DNA of 64,000 bases from Ferroplasma acidarmanus Fer1 (GTDB lineage Archaea > Thermoplasmatota > Thermoplasmata > Thermoplasmatales > Thermoplasmataceae): assembly GCF_000152265.2 (NCBI RefSeq), contig NC_021592.1, forward strand, positions 372,001 to 436,000, given 5' to 3'. Position 1 is the first letter of the stretch, and every line of letters begins with the position of its first letter. The notes beneath the pieces were generated by a model. It was not told the origin of the DNA and did not search any database. It worked only from the letters and a program-made list of their open reading frames with translations. Below are positions 45,054 through 52,249 of this stretch, piece after piece. The translations under genes were made by a program, and so were the position numbers.

Positions 45054-45887
45054 ATGTCAGGTAATTCATATTATAACGAAAATTCAAGGGAGAGGCTAAA
45101 TAGCATATCAAGATTGCTTTTGCTCATATCAATTGGATTCTTTATAGCTGCTTCCCTGATAAACACAATATATACATTAACTACCCACCATAGTGGTTTG
45201 TTTAAAGTTGGTGACATTATTGTTATTATATTCGATATTTTCTATGCGGCTATAATACTCAGCATTTATAGTTCAGGCAAGTTTGATATTACGGATAGGT
45301 TCATATTTATGTCACTGATTTTATTTTCGTTGATTTTCATTTCTGAACTTCTATTGTCAATTAGCATAGGGAGCACAATAATTCCAGCTATTCTGGGGTT
45401 TGTTTCACTTGCTTTCGGGTATCTATATTATTTCTTTAAGGATGACGAATTAATTTCGAGGATAATGATTATAATCGCGGCAATGCTTGCATATATTGGA
45501 TTGATCGGTTACCCGCTTGCACCATATATTTTTGTATTCGGCACATCCTACCTGAATTCAGCCCTGTGGGCACAGGCTTTTATAGTGATGGAAATTCTTC
45601 TCATCCTTGGATTTATCTTCAAACCCTCTGCAATGATATCGGATTTTCTTACCAGTTCTGCAAAACCACTCGCAATATTTATCTTTGGCATAGGATTAAT
45701 TATTACAGGCGCGTCCATGGTTTCTTACAATGTTGTGGCACTCCCTGCAGCACTTGGCGATTCTATTTCTGGAGTGCTCATAATTGCGGGAATCCTGGCA
45801 TTAATTACAGGAATATTATTCGTTATCCAGTCTATAATGAAATTTTATGATTCTGTAATAAAACCAAGAATACATTTTATGAGATAA
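45054..45887 (+). CDS. Polytopic membrane protein (about 8 TM), unknown
   Basis: This 277-residue protein has a short basic N-terminus and about eight hydrophobic helices. The clearest are near residues 16-39, 50-70, 80-100 and 105-125, and in the last third GIGLIITGASMVSYNVVAL and GVLIIAGILALITGILFVI. No transporter signature is recognised. It starts 25 nt after the HxlR-like gene and precedes ubiD by 30 nt on the same strand. Confidence 0.65.
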   Translation: MSGNSYYNENSRERLNSISRLLLLISIGFFIAASLINTIYTLTTHHSGLFKVGDIIVIIFDIFYAAIILSIYSSGKFDITDRFIFMSLILFSLIFISELLLSISIGSTIIPAILGFVSLAFGYLYYFFKDDELISRIMIIIAAMLAYIGLIGYPLAPYIFVFGTSYLNSALWAQAFIVMEILLILGFIFKPSAMISDFLTSSAKPLAIFIFGIGLIITGASMVSYNVVALPAALGDSISGVLIIAGILALITGILFVIQSIMKFYDSVIKPRIHFMR

Positions 45888-45917
45888 AAATTATATTTAA
45901 TCAGGGCATCAGTAACT

Positions 45918-47363
45918 ATGACATTTGATGACCTGAAAGAATTTATAAAATATCAGGAAAGTAACGGCGACCTGGTAAGGGTAAACGAAGAAGTCGATCC
46001 TGAACTGGAACTTACATATATACTGAGCGAGGAGGAACGCATAGGCAAGAAGAGAACCATGCTATTCAACAATGTTAAGGGGTCAAAGATGCCCGTAATA
46101 GGAAATATATTTTCATCAGATAAGAAAATAGAGGCTATACTGGGTGATACGCCGTATAATATCGGCCTCAAACTAAAGAATCTGGTGAGAATACCTGATG
46201 ATACCGAGTCCATGATATCACGCGGGCTTGAAATGCTGAAGGAAATGAGTGGAATAAAGCCCAAGGTTTATAACAGGAAAAATTCTGAATTTGAAGTTGT
46301 AGAGCCGCATTTATCCGATTATCCAATAACAAAGAACTGGCCGGGAGATGGCGGCCGCTATATAACAATGCCTGTTGTCATGACCAAGGATCCGGATACA
46401 GGAACGAGAAATGTTGGAACTTACAGGATGCAGGTATACGATGATGAAACTGTTGGCATGCACTGGCACATACATAAAGGCGGTGCAGAGCATATGGACA
46501 AATACAGAAACGAGGGTAAAATAATGGACGTTGCTGTTGCAATAGGCGTTGACCCTCTTACATTCTTCTCTTCAATAGCTCCACTACCCAATGGAATTGA
46601 TGAATTTTCTTTCAGGGGAATACTTGCAAAGAAACACCTTGAGCTTATAAAAGGCGAAACAGTTAACATGGAATATCCAAGAAGTTCTCAGATTGTGCTT
46701 GAAGGTTATATAGACCCTTCTGAAACCAGGATCGAGGGGCCATTTGGGGACCATACAGGCTATTATTCACTTGAAGAAGCTTTCCCCGTATTCCATGTAA
46801 AGAAAGTTGTACAGAAATTAGAACCTGTTTATTCCACCACAATAGTTGGAAAACTATGGCATGAGGATGTAAGGATTGGAAAAGCAATAGAAAAGATGTT
46901 TCTACCGTTAATTCAGATACAGATACCTGAAATTGTTGATATGAACATACCTGAAGAAACTGTAGTAAGCAACATGATAGTTGTATCAATTAAAAAAAGG
47001 TATCCCGGACAGGCTAAGAAGGTTATGTTTGCCATATGGGGCACCGGGCAGATGATGTTCACAAAAATTGTTGTTGTAGTTGATGATGATGTGGACGTAC
47101 ATGACATGAAACAGGTTATGTGGGCAATGACTACACGTATTGACCCGGTTAACGATGTTTTTATGGTTCCAAATACCCCGACAGATTCACTTGACCACCC
47201 GGCAAGGCTATTTAACCTGGGTTCAAAGATGGGCATAGACGCAACCAAAAAGTCACCAGCTGAAAATTATAACAGGCCGTGGCCAGACACATTATCAATG
47301 ACACCGGAAATAGAAAGAAAGGCAGATGAATTGCTCAAAAAGCTTGAACAGCCACATAGCTGA
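45918..47363 (+). CDS. ubiD: UbiD-family prenylated-FMN decarboxylase
   Basis: This 481-residue enzyme has the UbiD plan: N-terminal MTFDDLKEFIKYQESNGDLVRV, YRMQVYDDETVGMHWHIHKGG near residues 170-190, AIGVDPLTFFSS near 200-215, and the catalytic E-x-R-E-like region IEGPFGDHTGYYS near 270-285. UbiD enzymes decarboxylate or carboxylate unsaturated and aromatic acids with prenyl-FMN. No UbiX prenyltransferase is nearby. The archaeal role may be in the modified mevalonate or quinone pathway, but the substrate cannot be read here. Confidence 0.88.
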   Translation: MTFDDLKEFIKYQESNGDLVRVNEEVDPELELTYILSEEERIGKKRTMLFNNVKGSKMPVIGNIFSSDKKIEAILGDTPYNIGLKLKNLVRIPDDTESMISRGLEMLKEMSGIKPKVYNRKNSEFEVVEPHLSDYPITKNWPGDGGRYITMPVVMTKDPDTGTRNVGTYRMQVYDDETVGMHWHIHKGGAEHMDKYRNEGKIMDVAVAIGVDPLTFFSSIAPLPNGIDEFSFRGILAKKHLELIKGETVNMEYPRSSQIVLEGYIDPSETRIEGPFGDHTGYYSLEEAFPVFHVKKVVQKLEPVYSTTIVGKLWHEDVRIGKAIEKMFLPLIQIQIPEIVDMNIPEETVVSNMIVVSIKKRYPGQAKKVMFAIWGTGQMMFTKIVVVVDDDVDVHDMKQVMWAMTTRIDPVNDVFMVPNTPTDSLDHPARLFNLGSKMGIDATKKSPAENYNRPWPDTLSMTPEIERKADELLKKLEQPHS

Positions 47364-47954
47364 TCAGGAAACTTTTTTGAATTTAAGTGAGATAAACTCT
47401 CCAGAAGTATTTATTTCACGCTCATACCCATCGAAGTTCAATGATTCTGCGTATTTCTTTGAAATAGAATGTTTTCCGTGCAGTGACATGGGAGATTTGT
47501 AATAATCCTGCATAAATTCTATTATTAAAAATGTTCCATTATCGGCTAATTTTGAAAGTATGTACTTGATATTGCTATCCCTATCCTGCCAGTGGTGGAA
47601 TGACAGTGTTGTATATATAAGGTCAAATTTGTTGTCAAATGGAATATCCCTGCTGCTCCCGGGCTTGCATGATGCCTTTATGCCGGCTTTTTCAAAATTC
47701 TTCTGCTCCGCCTTTACCATATTTAACGATGGGTCTATGGCAAAAAACTTTGCATGGGGAAATTTTTGTGATACCATTAATGACAGTTTGCCCGGGCCTG
47801 CACCGATATCCAGTATAGACGACGGTTCCATATCCTTCATTTCATCCAGGGCAAAGCCATATAATTTTTTTAAAAGCCTCCAGGCAACACGATTGTAAAA
47901 CGATGTTGTGAAAAATCCGAACTTTTCTTCACCTTCCAGATAATAATCTTTCAT
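47364..47954 (-). CDS. Class I SAM-dependent methyltransferase
   Basis: The protein has 196 residues. The SAM motif I SSILDIGAGPGKLSLMVSQ lies near residues 44-62 and FFAIDPSLNMVKAEQ near 74-88. DLIYTTLSFHHWQD near 115-128 is motif post-III, followed by FLIIEFMQDYY. No substrate signature is visible; small-molecule or quinone methylation is possible given UbiD next to it. The genes converge with adjacent stops. Confidence 0.82.
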   Translation of the reverse strand: MKDYYLEGEEKFGFFTTSFYNRVAWRLLKKLYGFALDEMKDMEPSSILDIGAGPGKLSLMVSQKFPHAKFFAIDPSLNMVKAEQKNFEKAGIKASCKPGSSRDIPFDNKFDLIYTTLSFHHWQDRDSNIKYILSKLADNGTFLIIEFMQDYYKSPMSLHGKHSISKKYAESLNFDGYEREINTSGEFISLKFKKVS

Positions 47955-48040
47955 ATTATGGTATTGTGAACAGGAATTATAAATTTTCTTATTATTGTTA
48001 ATATATTATTATATATATTTTCTGAATAATTGTGGTTTTG

Positions 48041-48241
48041 TTATTTTGGTGTGCCATCGATTTCTACGTATTTGCATTTATCGCACAGCCACCCTACTGC
48101 TCTATAGGATACTGCACCTTCCACTATATCCTGAACGTATAACCGTTCCATAGGATAGTTTTCCTGTGTGCTGGACCTTCTTATCAATCCCTTTTTAACC
48201 TGTATATGAGCCTCTGAGGGGCAGAACTTTACGTCAGCCAT
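48041..48241 (-). CDS. Small hypothetical protein with a CxxC site
   Basis: This 66-residue protein has one cysteine near the N-terminus (KFCPSEAHIQVKKG) and a CDKC pair near the C-terminus (GWLCDKCKYVEI), enough for a partial zinc site. The middle (ENYPMERLYVQDIVEGAVSY) is unremarkable. I do not recognise the family. It is monocistronic, with a TATA-rich stretch upstream. Confidence 0.6.
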   Translation of the reverse strand: MADVKFCPSEAHIQVKKGLIRRSSTQENYPMERLYVQDIVEGAVSYRAVGWLCDKCKYVEIDGTPK

Positions 48242-48432
48242 ATATATTCAATTATATATATTTGTATATTATATAAATTATTCCACGAAGCTTTAATTCA
48301 CTGCTAGCAATTCCAGGTATCTGAACAGGGCAAAGTGATAATATTAGAATGGTTTGATGCTTTATTTCAAAAAATTTGCAGATGAAATTGGATAATAATG
48401 TTAAATAAAAGATATTCAGGCAAAATTAAATT

Positions 48433-48957
48433 ATGGATAGGCAATATACACAGGTGGACGCAGTTATAATGGCTGGTGGGAAAGGTAGCAGGATGGGCAC
48501 AGCGGAAAAAATGCTCCTGAAAATAAATGGAGAGAAAGTTATTGATGCTATTATTAAAATCCTGCAAAATCTAAATTTTAACATAAGCCTTTGCATAAGT
48601 GAAAACACCAGATTTCTTGATGGGTATCATTCTTTAAGAACAATAATGGGGCAGGGCGATTATGCGCTTGACCTCAATTATGCCATAAAAACGTGCTCGT
48701 TGCCTGTATTAATTGTTCCATCTGATGTTATAATCACGCCTGATATGATACACGATTTCGTTACAAGCGCATCTTCCCTGGACACTGCAATTGCAACACT
48801 AATTGTTAATAATCAATTATCCGGAATTTCTATGTTTTTTAAAAAACCGGAAACAGGAAATCTCCCATATAAAAATATAGAGATATTAAGGGATGATTTT
48901 TTTAACCTTAATTATCCTGATGACTACAAAGAAGCTTTACAGAGGTTTGGAAAATAG
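48433..48957 (+). CDS. cobY: CobY/MobA-like nucleotidyltransferase
   Basis: This 174-residue protein has the NTP-transferase signature VIMAGGKGSRMG near residues 12-23, then EKMLLKINGEKVIDAI. LIVPSDVIITPDMI near 95-108 is the second motif. Length and pattern fit archaeal GTP:adenosylcobinamide-phosphate guanylyltransferase (CobY), which would agree with the cobalamin genes at 18.9-21.3 kb. MobA (molybdopterin guanylyltransferase) is the main alternative. Confidence 0.65.
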   Translation: MDRQYTQVDAVIMAGGKGSRMGTAEKMLLKINGEKVIDAIIKILQNLNFNISLCISENTRFLDGYHSLRTIMGQGDYALDLNYAIKTCSLPVLIVPSDVIITPDMIHDFVTSASSLDTAIATLIVNNQLSGISMFFKKPETGNLPYKNIEILRDDFFNLNYPDDYKEALQRFGK

Positions 48958-48989
48958 CAAAATTTTTTTAACATGTACACATTCGAGTA

Positions 48990-49295
48990 TTACTGGACTA
49001 GACCGGGGAGCTAGGCACTCCCTGTGACCCGTGCCGAAATGCGGGGGCGACTGTCTGGTGAGGGCAACCAGGCCTTTGGCAGTCTTCATGAAATCGTAGA
49101 GTCTCTGTCCTTTTGGATCGGGGGTTTGCATATGCAACTTCAAAGGATGATGCATATACAATCTGTCGGGAAAACCCCGCCAGGCCCGGAAGGGAACACC
49201 GGTATTCCGAACCATCGATGCTGAGAGGGTGCGGGGAGGAGAGGAAGTGGAGGACGCTACCAAAACACCTGGTCTGAACCAGATGTGTCCAGTAT
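48990..49295 (+). ncRNA. Archaeal 7S signal recognition particle RNA
   Basis: The GC-rich transcript is about 305 nt. The SRP54-binding helix 8 is visible at about 49178-49200 with CCAGGCCCGGAAGGGAACA. The 5' CTGGAC (48993-48998) pairs with GTCCAG (49287-49292), and neighbouring AGACC with GGTCT, forming the terminal helix of archaeal SRP RNA. A T-rich promoter element (aatttttttaac) lies 25-30 nt before the 5' end. It guides membrane-protein translation together with SRP54 and SRP19. The ends are approximate. The HD-domain gene starts about 12 nt after it. Confidence 0.95.
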
Positions 49296-49306
49296 TATGG
49301 TTATTT

Positions 49307-50440
49307 ATGTATAAAATTATTCAGGACCCTGTAAATGGACCGGTAAAGATTGAGGGGCTCTTTAGCGAAATTGTGGATTCCCGCTACTTCCAGAGACTAA
49401 GATATATAAAACAACTTGGACTCTGCAACCTCGTATTCCCTGGCGCAAACCATACACGGTTTGAACACTCTGTCGGTGCAATGTTTATGGCCCATGAGCT
49501 TTCAGAGAGCCTTGGAGTGAAAGATGAGATACCGGCAATTGCAGCCCTGCTGCACGATATAGGCCACATGCCGTTTAGCCATGGGTTGGAAAATGAATTT
49601 TACGGGCTTTACGGAAAAGTGCATGAGGATATGACAAAGGATGTTATTCTGGGAAAGGGGCCATACGGTGATAGCACCATTCCTGATATTCTTGAAAAAT
49701 ATGGTTACAACCCAGGGGAAATAGCGGAAGTGGCAACAGGTTCTTCTAAAAAATATCCTTTATATTCAACAATGGTTAGCGGGCCAATAGATGTGGATGA
49801 GATAGATTACCTCAGGAGGGATGCTTTATTCTGCGGGGTAACAATGGGACAGATCGATTATAAAAGGCTTTTCAATACATTAATTGTGGAAGGAACAGAC
49901 CTGGTTGGAGTGGAAAAATCAATTCCGACGATAGAATCCATAATAATAACCAGGATATTGATGTTCAATACAGTTTATTTCCACAAAACCTGTAGAATTG
50001 CACAGAAAATGCTTGGATATGCATATCTTGAAAATAATGAAAAGAACAGTGATGACATGAAAATGACAGATTACCAGTTTATTAATAAGCTGGAACATGG
50101 AAATTCTTCAGAACTAGTTAGAAGCATAATGAACCGCAATCTGTTCAAGGTTGCTTACAGGGGAGCCTATACAGAGGAATCTACGTCAAATATAAACTCA
50201 CTGCTACAGGATTTCCAGGAACACGAATATATTGTTGATATTATTCCACCACTGTATTTTGCTGGCAGCAGCAGGATAAAAAATTATGCGAAAGTGCATT
50301 ACAGGGGCAAAATGGAAAACATAAACAACGTGTCATCTATGGCAATGGCCCTGTCAGGGGAGATGGAAAATAAACAGTTAATAGTATCTGCTTCAGAAAA
50401 GTCATATGATAAAATAAGGAAATTATTAAATGGCATATGA
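49307..50440 (+). CDS. HD-domain phosphohydrolase (dGTPase/SAMHD1-like)
   Basis: The protein has 377 residues. Metal-binding HD motifs are TRFEHSVGAMFMAHEL near residues 51-66 and AALLHDIGHMPFSHG near 79-93, with a later D in DVDEIDYLRRDAL. The upstream frame to 49229 lies inside the SRP RNA, so the ATG at 49307 is the right start. The family hydrolyses nucleoside triphosphates or related phosphates. The gene directly follows the SRP RNA, and the two may share a transcript. Confidence 0.88.
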   Translation: MYKIIQDPVNGPVKIEGLFSEIVDSRYFQRLRYIKQLGLCNLVFPGANHTRFEHSVGAMFMAHELSESLGVKDEIPAIAALLHDIGHMPFSHGLENEFYGLYGKVHEDMTKDVILGKGPYGDSTIPDILEKYGYNPGEIAEVATGSSKKYPLYSTMVSGPIDVDEIDYLRRDALFCGVTMGQIDYKRLFNTLIVEGTDLVGVEKSIPTIESIIITRILMFNTVYFHKTCRIAQKMLGYAYLENNEKNSDDMKMTDYQFINKLEHGNSSELVRSIMNRNLFKVAYRGAYTEESTSNINSLLQDFQEHEYIVDIIPPLYFAGSSRIKNYAKVHYRGKMENINNVSSMAMALSGEMENKQLIVSASEKSYDKIRKLLNGI

Positions 50441-50628
50441 TTTTCACAAAAAAACTACATCTTTAGACCTTTTAAAATATTCATGCCTAATGTTTTATGA
50501 AATACGGTTCTTATAACCGTGCCATACGTTTTCTTCAGGTATGAAGAAGCGCAGTTAGTCTAAATACAATCTTTATAGCTTTAAAAAAACACCGGAAAAT
50601 TAATTCCATGCAAAAACCCTTATAATTA

Positions 50629-50713
50629 TGCAGAGGACGGGATTTGAACCCGCGAACTCCTTCGAGACTAGACCCTTAATCTAGCGCCTTTGTCCTAACT
50701 CGGTAACCTCTGC
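50629..50713 (-). tRNA. tRNA-Leu with AAG anticodon (variant)
   Basis: This 85-nt leucine tRNA has a long variable arm. The acceptor GCAGAGG/CCTCTGC, discriminator A, T stem GCGGG/CCCGT with TTCAAAT, and variable arm CTC-GAAG-GAG are normal. The anticodon stem CTAGA/TCTAG is perfect, which leaves loop TTAAGGG and anticodon AAG. Archaeal tRNA-Leu decoding CUY usually has GAG. Position 10 is A (G is usual), mispaired with C25. Both deviations are G-to-A. The gene may be functional, altered or decaying. Confidence 0.85.
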
Positions 50714-50978
50714 CCTTGGGTATTATTTTTAGATATATTAACTTTAATCAAATTTCCAGCGAAAAACCAGAATCAGTATATCCAGAATTGAGTTCCTATC
50801 TATACACTATAATAAAGGATAGTACGTTTCACAATTAATATGTATGTGCCACTACCGTATAATTTTGTAATTAACAACTTTATGAATTAGTCAATATATA
50901 CTGTATTCAGATTTATTCCAATTATACAGGCACAGCGGGAATAAATTTAAACAATTTAGGTTGAAAATGTAGTTTAAA
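50714..50978. other. AT-rich spacer between the copy-2 cassette and tRNA-Leu
   Basis: No gene is visible on either strand. The segment contains the TATA-like ttaatatatc (minus strand) that suits the tRNA-Leu promoter. It ends with a perfect 14-bp palindrome at the stop of the small membrane protein gene. Confidence 0.4.
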
Positions 50979-50982
50979 CTAC
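50969..50982 (-). terminator. 14-bp perfect palindrome at the end of the copy-2 cassette
   Basis: GTAGTTTAAACTAC is a perfect dyad that includes the stop codon of the small membrane protein at 50979-50981. On the minus strand it is followed by ATTTTC. It may form a weak terminator hairpin or bind a protein. No such element was seen after copy 1. Confidence 0.3.
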
Positions 50983-51194
50983 TTTCTCATTATACGGTAT
51001 AACACAGCCAGTGCCACGCTAATTGTCAATATCCACCGATTTATAGTAAGAATTGATACATATTTGCCAGAGTCTCCGATATAAATCAAATAAAAATATA
51101 CAAAGAGGAATATAAATCCATAAATAAGTAGAACATAATAAATAATTCTAATGCTTAACGGTAAATTTTTAAATGGTTCTAAATGTCTATTCAT
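50979..51194 (-). CDS. Two-TM small protein, putative immunity partner (copy 2)
   Basis: This 71-residue protein has an N-terminus (MNRHLEPFKNLPLSIRIIYY) paralogous to the protein at 43478-43714. Membrane helices run from about 17-37 and 45-65. The ATG at 51194 lies 10 nt after the stop of the archaeocin-like precursor and follows an aaggta ribosome site. A longer frame to 51296 would overlap that gene and is not preferred. Its role as an immunity protein is inferred from layout and size. Confidence 0.6.
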   Translation of the reverse strand: MNRHLEPFKNLPLSIRIIYYVLLIYGFIFLFVYFYLIYIGDSGKYVSILTINRWILTISVALAVLYRIMRK

Positions 51195-51204
51195 ATTATT
51201 TACC

Positions 51205-51936
51205 TTAATAACCGTACGGGACGGGATTACAACCAACTTCTGGATGGACAAAAATATTTGTCCCCATCCAAGCTCCATTACCGCATTTATGTGCAAGGTC
51301 GGATAATCCTATAGCTCCTAACCCCATAATTATTGATGCGACAGTAGGTATTGCGGCTATTGCAGCACCTATCCCACTGAATCCAGTAATAAGTGCGATT
51401 ATAGATGATACAGCATTTCCCGCATTTAATGCTGTCACTATTTCACAAAGTTCGGAGTGCGAAAAGCTTATAGCCCAGCCATCCCACCCGATACTGTACT
51501 TTGCATCTCCCGGTGAATAGGTAGCAGCTATACTTGCCTTTGTATGGTTAGTCATGTTGCTGGTATTCACTGCACCTGTTGTATTGTTTTCATTAACATT
51601 GTGTGAGTAATGTGAGAAATTTCCATCACTGAATGCCATTATATTCACTCTTCCAGCCTGAATATTGTTCTGATAAATAACCCAGGATGATAATGAACCG
51701 TTTATGAAAGTTAAGATCATAAACCCATCGCGTAATTTTACTGTGTTTATTGTTATATTTGGATGATTTAAAAGAAAATGTGGAGTAGCCTGATTATTCA
51801 ATTGATATGCTTTACCCTGCTGTGGTATTGCTGTACTGCTTTGAGCTGTATGCATATTATCTGCCGCAGGAATAAATGCGAGCATTATAAATATTGCTGC
51901 CATTAACACACCTATTATTACCTTCTTTTTATTCAC
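51205..51936 (-). CDS. Secreted archaeocin-like precursor (copy 2)
   Basis: The protein has 243 residues. Residues 1-28 are a signal peptide (KKKVIIGVLMAAIFIMLAFI). A pro-region of about 100 residues is rich in N, S and T. A C-terminal core follows with AATYSPGDAKYS, GWDGWAISFSHSEL, a hydrophobic helical stretch with GFSGIGAAIAAIPTVASIIMG, then CGNG and the end GCNPVPYGY. The core matches the shorter protein at 43724-44074. The hydrophobic glycine-rich core with a probable disulfide loop recalls pore-forming bacteriocins and the SDP toxin. The start is GTG at 51934-51936. I know no named family. A toxin role is inferred. Confidence 0.6.
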   Translation of the reverse strand: MNKKKVIIGVLMAAIFIMLAFIPAADNMHTAQSSTAIPQQGKAYQLNNQATPHFLLNHPNITINTVKLRDGFMILTFINGSLSSWVIYQNNIQAGRVNIMAFSDGNFSHYSHNVNENNTTGAVNTSNMTNHTKASIAATYSPGDAKYSIGWDGWAISFSHSELCEIVTALNAGNAVSSIIALITGFSGIGAAIAAIPTVASIIMGLGAIGLSDLAHKCGNGAWMGTNIFVHPEVGCNPVPYGY

Positions 51937-52249
51937 AATGATATTAATACATAAATATATATATATTACTATGATAGTATTAGTAAATAATTTATTAATA
52001 AATTAAATTTATATATTACTTATTTGAAATTAATGAAAAAACATTGAAATGGTTATCTAAAAATATAATATTGACCATATTGTAATATAAATTCTTTAAT
52101 TGTTTAAAATGTATTGCATAATTCACTTTGCCAGAATTTCAATTCAATGTAAATCTTCTGTAAAGTGAAATACAGGGATTAATTAGCTTTTATTACACCG
52201 GCATACCACTACCTTATAGTTTATTAGACACAAAACAATTATATTAACA
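51937..52249. other. AT-rich divergent promoter region of archaeocin copy 2 and the helicase
   Basis: These 313 bases hold no gene. On the minus strand a run of atatatatatat centred near 51955-51962 fits a TATA box for a leaderless start at 51936. On the plus strand a TATA-like aattatatt is only about 14 nt before the helicase ATG, so its promoter may lie further upstream. Confidence 0.45.
51967..51979. promoter_or_regulatory. 13-bp palindrome upstream of archaeocin copy 2
   Basis: TACTATGATAGTA is a perfect dyad directly upstream of the TATA-like run for the gene starting at 51936. Its position 31-43 nt before the start codon suits a regulator that controls TBP/TFB access. It differs from the GTAGGAG array of copy 1. 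Confidence 0.4.

Noticed and set aside
49229-49306. Earlier start of the HD-domain gene
   Set aside because: The extra residues are encoded inside the SRP RNA and do not resemble the family N-terminus, which begins at MYKIIQDPVNG.
50629-50713. Reading the leucine tRNA as anticodon TAA
   Set aside because: TAA would require shifting the anticodon stem and losing base pairs. The perfect five-pair stem CTAGA/TCTAG leaves a seven-base loop whose positions 34-36 are AAG.
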